A program made the translations under genes and the position numbers. From Lichenostomus cassidix (taxonomy: Eukaryota; Chordata; Aves; Passeriformes; Meliphagidae): 64,000 nucleotides of DNA. Shown here piece by piece: positions 37,315-46,600 of the stretch. The notes under the pieces were generated by a model. It saw only the letters and a program-made list of their open reading frames with translations. It had not been told where the DNA came from and did not search any database. Every line of letters starts with the position of its first letter. The first letter of the stretch is position 1. Where the stretch lies: NCBI GenBank assembly GCA_008360975.2, contig CM039182.1, positions 31,297,566-31,361,565 of the forward strand. The letters are read 5' to 3'.

Positions 37315-38730
37315 ATGATGCTCAGCTTATCTATATGGGTGCTGTATCTCGCTCTCTATATTTTTCCTCAAATGGGAAACTATCTGCCTGTCGTATTGGT
37401 GCTGTTGCGACCAGGGAATGGCATGAAAATTGCTCTTTTGGTTTATTATGCCTATTGTATGATAACCTGTGAGGCGATGAATACCATTCGGAACGTATAC
37501 TCAATTTTATCTGCCTGCCCTAATCTGAGCCACTATGTCTGGGACCTCCTCAGCAATCACACCCAGCCTCTGGGGTTAGGAGGAGAAAGCGGTTTCTTCC
37601 AGCATTTCAGGTCAGGCACGGCCGTTTTTGACAATATTGAGTTCCCTCTAGATGCTAAGGATGGCATAATCTTTTTGTCAGTTCTGTTTTCTTTGATCAG
37701 CATCGTGTACATCTTGCTGAAGATCAGAACAATACTTGGTGTGGTACAGCATCTTCTTGAAGAGGAGGAGAAAAGAAACAAGTCAGCAGGCACCACGTCC
37801 ATGCAAACTGCCACCAAGAGAAATGGAACCAAAAGAGCAATCAATGTCTCAACACAGACCATCGCCGAATCAGAACAGCCGAAGCCAGTAGCGGTTGCAC
37901 CCGTCCAGAAAAAGAAATCCAAGAGCAAATCAGTCCGCACAGCGACTGATGAGGATGCGGCAGGACCATCTCACCAAGCAGAAGAGACAGAGCCGGAGAT
38001 CATCACTCGCTCTCTATCCCTGGGGGAGCTGCGTGACCTACGGAGGGAATTCACCCGGCAGGCAAACGAGTCCATCTTAACCTGGCTGCTCCGCATCTGG
38101 GACACCGCAGCTAACGACACCATTCTGGACGGAAGTGAGGCCAGGCAACTGGGACCCCTGTCCCAGGATGTGGTCATTGACCAGGGGATTGGGAAAACCC
38201 AGGAAACTCTCAGCCTCTGGCAGCGATTGCTGGCGAGTGTACGAGACAGATACCTCTGCAAAGAAGACCTCCAGATGCACCAAAGGAAATGGAACACAAT
38301 AGAACAAGGTATCCGATGCCTGAGGGAATTGGCCGTGCTAGAGATCATTTTCTCGGAAAACGAGAGATTCCCCAAGAACCCAGATAACGTCCAATGCACT
38401 TCACAAATGTGGCTAAGATTCGCGCGGCTCGGACCAGAGATATACTCTCGTTACCTGGCAACACTGCAGTGGAGGGAAGGCGAAGACAAGGTGGGCGTGT
38501 TAACAAACAAACTGAGAATTTATGAGGACACTGTCACCGCTCCACTACACACTCAGGTCTCATCAGTGGAAGCAAACCTGGCCGAGCAAGTCCGGAGCTT
38601 GAGTGAAGAGAACCAGAAACTAAGGAAAGAGCTCAAAGAAGGATTTTTCCATGCCACACCAAAACCAACCAGAGTCTCTGCCATCAGGAGCAGACATCCC
38701 CCAGCCAAGGAAAGAACACAAACTCTGTGA
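37315..38730 (+). CDS. ERVL-type Gag-like protein with hydrophobic N-terminus
   Basis: About 471 codons from the first ATG after the primer-binding site (ACCATGATG context) to a TGA. An ATG further upstream at 37225 lies within the LTR and is less likely. The N-terminus is strongly hydrophobic (residues about 3-18 and 24-50). A polar part follows with an N-glycosylation sequon, NHT, at residues 81-83, and then a clear transmembrane-like segment at about 117-137 (IIFLSVLFSLISIVYILL). A basic, Ser/Lys-rich linker leads to a region at about 230-390 resembling the ERVL capsid (LSLGELRDLRREF, LTWLLRIWDT, EARQLGPLS). The C-terminus (about 415-445) looks coiled-coil. No zinc knuckle is seen. A multi-pass membrane-like N-terminus is not what I know of retroviral Gag, so it may be a fused or replaced domain. 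The same frame continues past the TGA. Confidence 0.75.
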   Translation: MMLSLSIWVLYLALYIFPQMGNYLPVVLVLLRPGNGMKIALLVYYAYCMITCEAMNTIRNVYSILSACPNLSHYVWDLLSNHTQPLGLGGESGFFQHFRSGTAVFDNIEFPLDAKDGIIFLSVLFSLISIVYILLKIRTILGVVQHLLEEEEKRNKSAGTTSMQTATKRNGTKRAINVSTQTIAESEQPKPVAVAPVQKKKSKSKSVRTATDEDAAGPSHQAEETEPEIITRSLSLGELRDLRREFTRQANESILTWLLRIWDTAANDTILDGSEARQLGPLSQDVVIDQGIGKTQETLSLWQRLLASVRDRYLCKEDLQMHQRKWNTIEQGIRCLRELAVLEIIFSENERFPKNPDNVQCTSQMWLRFARLGPEIYSRYLATLQWREGEDKVGVLTNKLRIYEDTVTAPLHTQVSSVEANLAEQVRSLSEENQKLRKELKEGFFHATPKPTRVSAIRSRHPPAKERTQTL

Positions 38731-38994
38731 CGTGACCTCTGGTTTTTCCTACAGGAGCATGGGGAAGACATGAGAAAGTGGGATAGGAAACGCACCTCCT
38801 CCTTAGCAGCCCGGGTACGTGAACTGAAAAAAGAAACATCCACTTCGGGAGGCTCATCTAGGTACAACACTGCCCCTGTCTCTTGTGGACACAACCCCAG
38901 ACAGAATGGAAATGATAATATGACTGATCCTCTTGAAGGGACCTCAGGAATACATTTACAGGAGGAGAGCATCATGCACCAAAAACAGGATTAG
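38731..38994 (+). other. in-frame bridge between Gag stop and protease ORF
   Basis: After the TGA at 38728-38730 the same frame stays open until a TAG at 38992-38994. The segment is basic and polar, rich in Arg, Lys, Ser and Thr, with no CCHC knuckle visible. It looks like the original C-terminal part of Gag cut off by the TGA, or a Gag-Pol linker. It has no start codon of its own that is clearly used. Confidence 0.5.
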
Positions 38995-40620
38995 AGGAGC
39001 CCTGCCTCTAGCCAGGTAGAGGAAAGGGATAACCGGATCTATTGGACTGTGTGGATCCGATGGCCTGGCACGTCTGACCCACAAAGATACACGGCTTTGG
39101 TTGATACCGGCGCTCAGTGCACCCTGATGCCATCCAGGTATGTGGGGACCGAATCCATTTCTATTTCTGGGGTGACAGGAGGATCCCAGCAGCTGACTGT
39201 ACTGGAAGCTGAAGTGAGTTTAACTGGGAACGAGTGGCAGAAACACCCCATTGTGACTGGTCCAGACGCCCCATGCATCCTCGGCATAGATTATCTCAGG
39301 AGTGGATATTTCAAGGACCCAAAGGGACATCGCTGGGCTTTTGAGATAGCAGCCATAGAGACAGAAGACATAAGACAACTGAATACCCTGCCTGGTCTCT
39401 CAGACAACCCATCTGCTGTAGGACTACTGAGAATTGAAGAACAGCGAGTACCAATCGCTACAGCAACAGTGCACCACCGGCAATACCGCACTGACAGAGA
39501 CTCTGTGGCCCCCATCCATAAGATGATTCGGGAACTGGAGAGCCAAGGGGTGGTCAGCAAGGCTCACTCACCCTTTAACAGCCCTATATGGCCAGTGCGT
39601 AAGTCCAGTGAAGAATGGAGACTGACAGTGGATTACCGTGGCCTGAATGAAGTCACACCACCACTGAGTGCTGCTGTACCAGACATGTTAGAACTTCAGT
39701 ACGAGCTAGAATCCAAGGCAGCAAAGTGGTATGCGACCGTTGACATTGCCAATGCCTTTTTCTCCATTCCTCTGGCAGCAGAGTGCAGGCCTCAGTTTGC
39801 TTTCACCTGGAGAGGTGTGCAGTACACATGGAACCGACTGCCCCAGGGGTGGAAGCACAGTCCCACCATCTGCCATGGACTGATCCAGGTTGCACTGGAA
39901 GAGGGTGAGGCTCCAGAACATTTGCAGTATATTGATGACATCATTGTGTGGGGGGACACAGCAACAGAAGTATTTGGGAAAGGAGAGAAAATCATCAGAA
40001 TTCTCCTGGAAGCTAGTTTCGCCATCAAGAAGAGTAAAGTCAAGGGACCTGCCCGAGAGATCCAGTTCCTGGGAGTAAAGTGGCAAGACGGACGGCGTCA
40101 GATTCCTTCTGAGGTCATCAATAAGATCACCGCGATGTCTCCACCAACCAACAAGAAGGAGACGCAAGCTTTCCTAGGTGCCATAGGCTTTTGGAGAATG
40201 CACATCCCTGAGTACAGCCAGATCGTGAGTCCTCTCTACCTCATAACCCGCAAGAAGAACGATTTCCACTGGGGCCCTGAACAGCAGCAAGCCTTCACCC
40301 AGATCAAACAGGAGATCGCTCATGCGGTAGCCCTTGGACCAGTCAGGACAGGACCAGAGGTAAAGAATGTGCTTTACTCTGCAGCCGGGAGCCATGGTCT
40401 GTCCTGGAGCCTTTGGCAGAAGGTGCCTGGTGAGACCCGAGGCCGACCACTGGGATCCTGGAGTCGAAGTTACAGAGGGTCTGAAGTCAACTACACTCCC
40501 ACCGAGAAAGAAATCTTGGCAGCTTACGAAGGAGTCCAAGCCGCCTCAGAGGTGATCGGCACAGAAACACAACTTCTCCTTGCACCCCAAGAGACCTTCT
40601 GGCTCTTTCCACCCACCTGA
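38995..40620 (+). CDS. ERVL-type protease-reverse transcriptase-RNase H ORF, 3' truncated
   Basis: Open from just after the TAG at 38992; the first ATG is at 39049, giving 523 codons (numbering from there). The retroviral aspartic protease has its active-site DTGA at residues 19-22 and an ILGID segment at 77-81. The reverse transcriptase follows: WRLTVDYRGLN at 190-200, catalytic aspartate in VDIANAFFSIP near 231-241, LPQGWKHSPTICHG at 264-277, YIDD at 294-297 and FLGVKW at 340-345. RNase H begins near 440; the position where a first catalytic aspartate is expected reads SAAGS, and TPTEKEILAAYEG at 483-495 is intact. Homology ends at about residue 514; the last nine codons come from the adjoining CR1 fragment. 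No stops interrupt it. Expression would presumably need translation past the upstream stops. Integrase is absent. Confidence 0.9.
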   Translation, partial: RSPASSQVEERDNRIYWTVWIRWPGTSDPQRYTALVDTGAQCTLMPSRYVGTESISISGVTGGSQQLTVLEAEVSLTGNEWQKHPIVTGPDAPCILGIDYLRSGYFKDPKGHRWAFEIAAIETEDIRQLNTLPGLSDNPSAVGLLRIEEQRVPIATATVHHRQYRTDRDSVAPIHKMIRELESQGVVSKAHSPFNSPIWPVRKSSEEWRLTVDYRGLNEVTPPLSAAVPDMLELQYELESKAAKWYATVDIANAFFSIPLAAECRPQFAFTWRGVQYTWNRLPQGWKHSPTICHGLIQVALEEGEAPEHLQYIDDIIVWGDTATEVFGKGEKIIRILLEASFAIKKSKVKGPAREIQFLGVKWQDGRRQIPSEVINKITAMSPPTNKKETQAFLGAIGFWRMHIPEYSQIVSPLYLITRKKNDFHWGPEQQQAFTQIKQEIAHAVALGPVRTGPEVKNVLYSAAGSHGLSWSLWQKVPGETRGRPLGSWSRSYRGSEVNYTPTEKEILAAYEGVQAASEVIGTETQLLLAPQETFWLFPPT

Positions 40621-40684
40621 GAGGAAGTTGGAGCCAGGTGGGGACAGTGTCTCCTCTCAAGGGACAAGGGACAAGACAAGAGGA
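40591..40684 (+). mobile_element. short CR1 LINE fragment abutting the provirus
   Basis: Contains GAGACCTTCTGG, GAGAGGAAGTTGGAGCCAGG, GTCTCCTCTCAAGGGACAAG and GACAAGACAAGAGG, which resemble the CR1 3' untranslated region on the plus strand. The usual continuation and the 3' terminal repeats are missing. It marks the breakpoint at which the 3' half of the provirus was lost. Confidence 0.65.
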
Positions 40685-42205
40685 ATTGTGAGATGCTGGA
40701 GACAGGGAGGTCAGACTCCAGCACAATAGATAGATAGAACCAATTATTCTAGTCCAAGCCAAAATCTTCCCATGGGATTCTCAGAACAAGAATTTGTATG
40801 TCTATCTTGCTAGCAAAGATTGCACCCCACAGCACAGGCCACAGATGTTTGCATCCTTGACTCACAGCTCTTATCCCTAGGTCATGGCAGGTAGCGGGAA
40901 GCCGAGGCTTGATTGTTTTCATTCACAAACAAATGCAAGTTTTGGGTCAAATAATTTAAAATCATGTTGGATTTTTAAAAAGCAAAAACTGTTCTGGCTA
41001 CAGAAAAATACAAAAGAAAGCAAAGAACATCATCTCAGTGTTTTTAAAAGGCAGTACATTTAAATTGCAGCCTTCTGAATGGTGCTTCACAAAATAATGC
41101 AAGCAAAAGGTTCATAAAGAGCAGGAGCAAAGCAGTTGTTTTAATTCTAGCTAACCATTTCATGCATTTCTTTCCTGCAAATTGGAAAAGCTGTTATTCC
41201 CACAGCTCTAATTAAGACAGTTAGCTCTGATGTGGTAAAAGTCTTGAATCAGGATGCCTGCAAATTAAATTGCTGCTCTAAGTACCAATGGACAGTCCAA
41301 GAGAGGAGTGTCTCAGGGTCTCCTGTTGGAGGTCTTAGGTCTTCTGCTCTGAGTTCACTTTTTTGTTAGGGAGAATAGCATGTAGACCTACTGCAAGACC
41401 TTTGAAACAGATCATTTCGATTCTGTATTTGCACTGGGGATCTCACTCTGCAAGTGCAGAGCAACCACCCTGCTATTGCATGGATAATACATTAAAGACT
41501 TTGAACCTGCCAGGTACAGTGATAAAGGAAGATAGAAAAAAACCTCAAAGGGAATTTTACTATGAGTAATATATATATATCAAAAATCTATTTTCAGCAT
41601 GAAATATTCAAGTCCACTGTCCATGGAACAGTCTTCAGGAAATTATAATAATAATAATTTTATTATTGTAACAATAATAGAACAAACTGGCACTGACTAC
41701 TTGCATTAAGGAAATACTAAGAACAAGATATAGGTTTATAGCTACTTTTTATAGGAGCCCTTCTTAAAGTATGTTAAAAAACACCTTCCAGGTTCCAATC
41801 TGATTAGAAACACACTCCTCCTCAATGCTTTTCTATAGCATAAGTAAGCAAAAATTACACTGAAAAGCATGCTACACTTGCTCTCTGTGGTCCTGTGTCT
41901 TTTCCTCCTATTTTGTCTTTGAGAGAGGAAAACTGGAACAGTTCAGCTGGATGTTAAAATCCATAAAAAGGATGGAAAAGAGGGTGCTGTAAGAGATGGA
42001 GAACTGAATAGTCAGAATGGTTTTTTAAAAACTGGACATAAATCTGCTGAGAGTGTGTATTTAGAAGAGTGTGCAGGAATCACATTAAAGGACAAAAAGA
42101 TGCTAATATGTCTATTTTGTACACCCAGAGTGAATACAAACCTTTCCTTTTCAAGAGATTGATGTTTTGCTTAGTTTGTTCCTATGACTTTTTTCTTTTT
42201 AACAG
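40685..42205. other. STEAP4 intron 1 end, no gene seen
   Basis: AT-rich DNA leading to the acceptor of the first STEAP4 coding exon, with a TATTA/ATAATA-rich stretch near 41645 and a short AT repeat near 41570. It ends in a good polypyrimidine tract and AG at 42204-42205. Confidence 0.7.
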
Positions 42206-42661
42206 ATGAATAAAAATTCTTCCAACATAATGGCTTTGGCTCCCAACAATTCTAACAAGAGAGAGACAGTATGCATATTTGGAACTGGAGATTTTGGACG
42301 AGCTCTGGGGTATAAGATGATTCAGTCTGGCTACTCCGTGGTGTATGGAAGCCGGAGCACCCAGATATCCAACCTGATTCCCAAGGATGCAGAGGTGTTG
42401 AGCCATGCAGAGGCAGCACAGAAAGCCACTGTCATCATCATAGCAATCCAGAGGCAACATTACAACTTTCTAACACCGCTAGCAGAAACTCTCCATGGAA
42501 AAGTCCTGGTGGACATAAGCAACAACCTGAAATTAAACCAGTACCCTGAATCCAACGCAGAGTACCTGGCTCAGCTGCTGCCTGGCAGTAAGGTTGTGAA
42601 AGGCTTTAACACCGTGTCAGCCTGGGCCTTGCAGTCAGGCACGCTGGATGCAAGCCGGCAG
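42206..42661 (+). CDS. STEAP4: STEAP4 coding exon 1 (NADPH-binding domain)
   Basis: 152 codons from ATG to CAG, ending before GTAAGG. It holds the Rossmann-type dinucleotide motif GTGDFG, the NADP-selecting SR at residues 49-50 and the conserved DISNN and [12 protein letters not shown] segments. The ATG is the first codon after a strong acceptor (TTTCTTTTTAACAG), so the whole 5' UTR must lie in upstream exons. Confidence 0.97.
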
Positions 42662-45600
42662 GTAAGGCTGAGCAGCGGGGATTTCCTCGGCACAGAGTTA
42701 CACACCACATGGCTTCCTGTCAGCTACACAAAACACAGCTGGACATCAGAATCAGACAGGGTTGAGATGGTATTTTCACTATAATCTCCCATTTCAAACT
42801 AAATGTGAGCTAAAATTACTTTGGGTTATTATTATGGCATGACAAGGAGTATCAATTTTTTGCCTCTGAACTCGGGAAGGTATTTAGAGACACCAGAGAA
42901 GCAAGGAAAGAAAGACGACAGAGGTACAAAGAGAGACAACAAATCAGGAGGATTGTTGGGGTTGTTTGTTGTTCCTTGGGGTTGTAAAGTTAAACAGAAA
43001 TGAGATAGGAGGAATTTTCAAAGTGAGAATAAAATGAAGAAAGCAAAACAAGGGTGACAAGGGATATGACAGGGCAATGAGTATGGGCAAAGGAGGTAAG
43101 CTAAAAGGTGAATAAGGTACTAAAGGTTTCTAAATCATTGTCACCAAAGTTTAACACAACATCAGTGTGCACAAACCATTTTACCCAGCTCCTTAACCAC
43201 AGGCCAGCAAGCACAGAGCTGGCCACAGGAAGCAACACGGCAGCTTACATGGAGACAAATCATTTATTACTACCCTGGTTTCTGCCACTTCAAAGGACAG
43301 TGCTCTTGTACAACACATGAAATCACCCAGCTACTCAAACCTTTGTTAACTCTGCTGCCAGATAAACAGTTTTGGCTAAAAACCCAAGGGCTGCCAGCCC
43401 TAGGCTCTATAGCCTTCATCATCTCAAAAAGAGCAGAAATTGCCCCCTTTCTCCCAGTTCCAAAAGGAATATTGGTTTACTTATTGCACTCACAGAAAGG
43501 ATGGTTTCTTCACTATTTTACTAGACCTGGAAAGAACTAATATTTACTTTTGTGATAGGGAAATTGTGTTTTTAAAATCTCTGTCCTCACTTCCCTGGCA
43601 TACTTAAGGACTGCTATAGGAGCAACTGACAATTTTGCTTTTACTTACTGCTATTCAAAATTTTGCTTCAATTTGGTCCTATAAAATCTTGTGCTTACAA
43701 ACTACTTGTAGACCTTCAGAAAAGTATGTCAAGTCTTCTATGCAAAAACATGTACTAAACATGTTATACATTGTTCTCTCCAGATATAAAATTTTGCCTC
43801 TTGAAACAATCTCCTTCCCCAAAGTAAAGAATTATATTCAAAGTTCTTTGACTTGTTCGCCAAAAGCACCTATACGCTACTTTTTGCCTATGTTAATCAA
43901 GGTCAGCAGGGAAGCCAACAAGCAGCCTAGGAAGCTTATTGTCCATATCCAGGAAGGATGGCAGTAGAGAATGTCATAAAACTCTGTAAAAAAAAAACTT
44001 CTGTTTGTTTTTGTCTGCAGGTGTTTGTCTGTGGAGATGATGCAGAAGCTAAACAAATGGTGATGAATATTGTTCGTGCACTGGGTCTCACTCCAGTAGA
44101 TAAGGGATCCCTCTTGGCTGCTCAGGAAATAGAAAATTACCCTCTGCAACTCTTCACTCCAGTAGATAAGGGATCCCTCTTGGCTGCTCAGGAAATAGAA
44201 AATTACCCTCTGCAACTCTTCCCAATGTGGAAGTTTCCCATCTTTTTGTCCCTTGGCCTAACTGCATTCTTCTTCTTCTACTGTTTGGCTCTTGATGTAA
44301 TTTACACTTACATTTATGAAAAGAATGACTTTTCATTTTTTATTGCAATTACCATTCCAAATCGGGTCTGCCCTGTAATGGCACTCACCCTTCTTGCCTT
44401 GGTTTATCTTCCTGGTATATTTGCTGCAATTATTCAGTTATACAGAGGTACCAAATACCGCCGTTTTCCAGACTGGCTGGACAAATGGATGCTGTGTAGG
44501 AAACAACTTGGACTAATAGCCTTGGCATTTGCTTGCCTGCACGCTGTGTTCACTCTTGTTGCTCCACTGCGAGCCTTTGTAAGTTGGAGAACCAGCAAAG
44601 GAATCATCTCCCAGGTAAGTTTTGTTTGCTGCTCTATGTATTCCTTTCTTCTGGCCCTGTTAAAACACTACCTTCTATCCTGAGCTTCAGAATTCCACAT
44701 GGGCAGTCCAATGTTTTTATATTGTAATATTCCTAGCTTCTGTGGTTTTTTTAAACATTGATATACCTATGTTTTGTTGATATTATGTTGAGCTGAGGAG
44801 ATTTCTGCCCTCAGTTTTCCTCCTAGATAGGTGACATATTAATAAAATAATCAGGGAAAATGTAAACACTCTATCTCCATATACCTTCAAGAATAGAATA
44901 TATTTTGGCTTTCTAATCTTACTTTACAAAGGACCACATATATCTCTTCAACACGTCTACAAAAGAGTAGAACTTACTACACTTACAGTTACATAGAGCC
45001 TACATGTAATATAATGCCTCTTCTGCTTTTGAGCATTCAAAGTAAATCTCTGATGATTTTCAGAGAGTTAATGTATAACACATATCTCCTACTTACCTGC
45101 CAGGAATTTTTTTCTACTTATTGATGCTAAAACTGCTATCACTCAAATTCACCTGATCTTCTTTCCTTCAGGCACTGAACAATAAAACAGAACCACTCAA
45201 CCACACTACGGCGTGGATTAGTGACTCTTATTTGGCTTTGGGAATTTTAGGATTTTTTTTATTTGTTCTTCTGGGAATAACTTCCTTGCCTTCAGTCAGC
45301 AACAATGTCAACTGGCAAGAATTTCAATTTGTACAGGTAAGAAGAGGACCTCTAAAAAAAACTTCTTCTAAAAAGCCTTCTTCCCTCATAAGCAATGGCC
45401 ATGGGCAGATTTACTAGAGACTTATGACTTTCCTCCACTAATATCTCCAAATGAGATCTGTGCACTGTGCATCTTCACACAGTGAAAAAAAAAATCCACA
45501 TCGTCATAGAGTTGTAAAAACCCACAACTGCTCTGAGGGCATCTTATTGTTCAGCTGGGCATAGTGCATTAACAAGAGAAAGCTGGGAAGATGTGAGCTC

Positions 45601-46600
45601 CTACATCACAAACAGAAAGCTGACTTTGACATCAAATGCCACAACTGTACTAAGTCACAAAATAATTTAGCCATTTATTGGGCTAATTTTTTGGTTCACA
45701 AGATATTTCAGTTTAAATGGGTCTGAAAATTACTTTATAACTCAATGCCAAGCAAGAATGCCAAAGAGAATCTGCAATTTCTGCAGACTGTAAAAACTGC
45801 CGTGACTATAAACAGGCTGCCCTTGGTAACACTATAATCTCAGCTCTGCATTTGGAGGAAGTTTCATGCAAGCTGCCATGCCTCTGCAGGAGCTGGGCTG
45901 GAGGGGAAGGGAGGCAAGAGAAGGGGAAATTACTATCAATGAATGTTTTATCAAGGCAAAAAACTTGCACAGTATGGTACTTCTCGATGGATTAGCACTA
46001 GAGCATATAAAATCTTGGATCTCTCTACTGAATGTCAGCATTTTCTCTTCATTTTCACAATTATGACAGCCACTCACACTAGTATATGTGAGCTAGGAAA
46101 AATTATCAGAGTTATGGATGGAGAAAAAAAACCAGACTGTATTTCACCTATATCCATTTGAATTGATCTTTTTGAAAAAAATAAGAGCCATTATATTGTA
46201 TAAAACCATTTCATTTCATCAGTCCCCAAGTTGGCACATGCCACAAATCTTACCGTGTCCTTAAAATTGCATTTGTTCTGGTTTAATTTGCTGTTTTAAC
46301 CTCCACTTCTTTCTTTCCTCCATTCTTTAGTCCAAACTGGGATATCTGGCACTGATTTTCTGCACTGCACATACGCTGGTTTATGGTGGAAAATGGTTCC
46401 TGAGCCCATCAGCATACAAATGGTATCTTCCAAGCATCTACATGCTGTCCCTTGTTGTTTCATGTGCTGTACTGGTTGTCCAATTTGTGCTGATATTTCC
46501 TTGTGTAGACAAACCTCTCACACGAATTCGACAGGGCTGGGAAAGAAATCCCAAGTACTCAGAACAGTCAAACTACATTATCAACAAGTCTGCTGTGTAA
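42206..46600 (+). CDS. STEAP4: STEAP4 metalloreductase, four coding exons
   Basis: Joined exons 42206-42661, 44021-44614, 45172-45336 and 46331-46600 encode 494 residues. All introns are GT-AG and phase 0. The protein is the six-transmembrane metalloreductase STEAP4 (STAMP2/TIARP). It passes electrons from cytosolic NADPH through FAD and one haem b to reduce Fe(III) and Cu(II) at the plasma membrane and in endosomes. The NADPH-binding domain has GTGDFG at 26-31 and SR at 49-50. The haem-ligand histidines are 326 (ACLHAVF) and 419 (CTAHTLV), which equal human His304 and His397 after subtracting a 22-residue insertion. The start aligns with the human start, since residues 20-30 coincide in number. 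Odd points: an exact 22-residue tandem duplication (176-219) before the first membrane helix, and about 13 extra C-terminal residues. Paralogues STEAP1-3 are excluded by closest similarity to STEAP4 from memory. Confidence 0.97.
42662..44020 (+). other. STEAP4: STEAP4 intron, 1359 bp
   Basis: Donor GTAAGG and acceptor TTTTTGTCTGCAG. No exon or repeat was recognised inside; open frames here are chance. Confidence 0.9.
44021..44614 (+). CDS. STEAP4: STEAP4 coding exon 2, carrying the 66-bp duplication
   Basis: 198 codons (residues 153-350) against 176 without the duplication. It covers the end of the NADPH-binding domain, the linker ending PLQLFPMW, the first membrane helices, the conserved [13 protein letters not shown] segment and the first haem-ligand histidine (326). 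It ends CAG before GTAAGT. The frame stays open across the duplication. Confidence 0.97.
44090..44221 (+). repeat. STEAP4: exact 66-bp tandem duplication inside STEAP4
   Basis: 44090-44155 and 44156-44221 are identical at all 66 positions and begin on a codon boundary (ACT). Each unit encodes 22 residues starting TPVDKGS and ending PLQLF. Only the second copy is followed by the normal PMW. Confidence 0.99.
44615..45171 (+). other. STEAP4: STEAP4 intron, 557 bp
   Basis: Donor GTAAGT, acceptor CTTCTTTCCTTCAG. AT-rich; nothing else recognised. Confidence 0.9.
45172..45336 (+). CDS. STEAP4: STEAP4 coding exon 3, 165 bp
   Basis: 55 codons (residues 351-405). It starts in an extracellular-type loop with N-glycosylation sequons (NKT, NHT) and continues into a membrane helix ([16 protein letters not shown]) and the conserved [11 protein letters not shown]. 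Phase 0 at both ends. Confidence 0.97.
45337..46330 (+). other. STEAP4: STEAP4 intron, 994 bp
   Basis: Donor GTAAGA, acceptor CCTCCATTCTTTAG. No repeat or exon seen. Confidence 0.9.
46331..46600 (+). CDS. STEAP4: STEAP4 last coding exon
   Basis: 89 codons plus TAA (residues 406-494). It has the second haem ligand His419 in [10 protein letters not shown], two membrane helices and the conserved [10 protein letters not shown] tail. Human STEAP4 ends two residues after this motif; here the frame runs 13 residues further. Confidence 0.97.
   Translation, partial: SKLGYLALIFCTAHTLVYGGKWFLSPSAYKWYLPSIYMLSLVVSCAVLVVQFVLIFPCVDKPLTRIRQGWERNPKYSEQSNYIINKSAV

Larger units (their letters stand above)
36748..40590 (+). 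mobile_element. 3'-truncated ERVL-type provirus
   Basis: In order: a 5' LTR (36748-37259), a primer-binding site (37265-37282), a Gag-like ORF (37315-38730), a same-frame bridging segment (38731-38994), and a protease-RT-RNase H ORF. Homology stops inside RNase H at about 40590, where a CR1 fragment begins. Integrase, dUTPase, env and the 3' LTR are not present in the window. The reverse transcriptase and the Gag capsid-like region resemble class III (ERVL) elements. The protease-RT frame is unbroken over more than 1.6 kb, so the copy is probably young. It lies 1.6 kb upstream of the first coding exon of STEAP4, in the same orientation. The 3' truncation removes the means to check its target-site duplication; TAGAC (36743-36747) would be the 5' copy. 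Confidence 0.9.

Noticed and set aside
39706..40167. 153-codon minus-strand open frame inside the RT region
   Set aside because: Shadow of the strongly coding plus-strand reverse transcriptase.
40685..40697. 13-bp match (ATTGTGAGATGCT) to the LTR at 36943, suggesting a 3' LTR remnant
   Set aside because: Sequence on both sides does not continue the LTR; too short to support an LTR.
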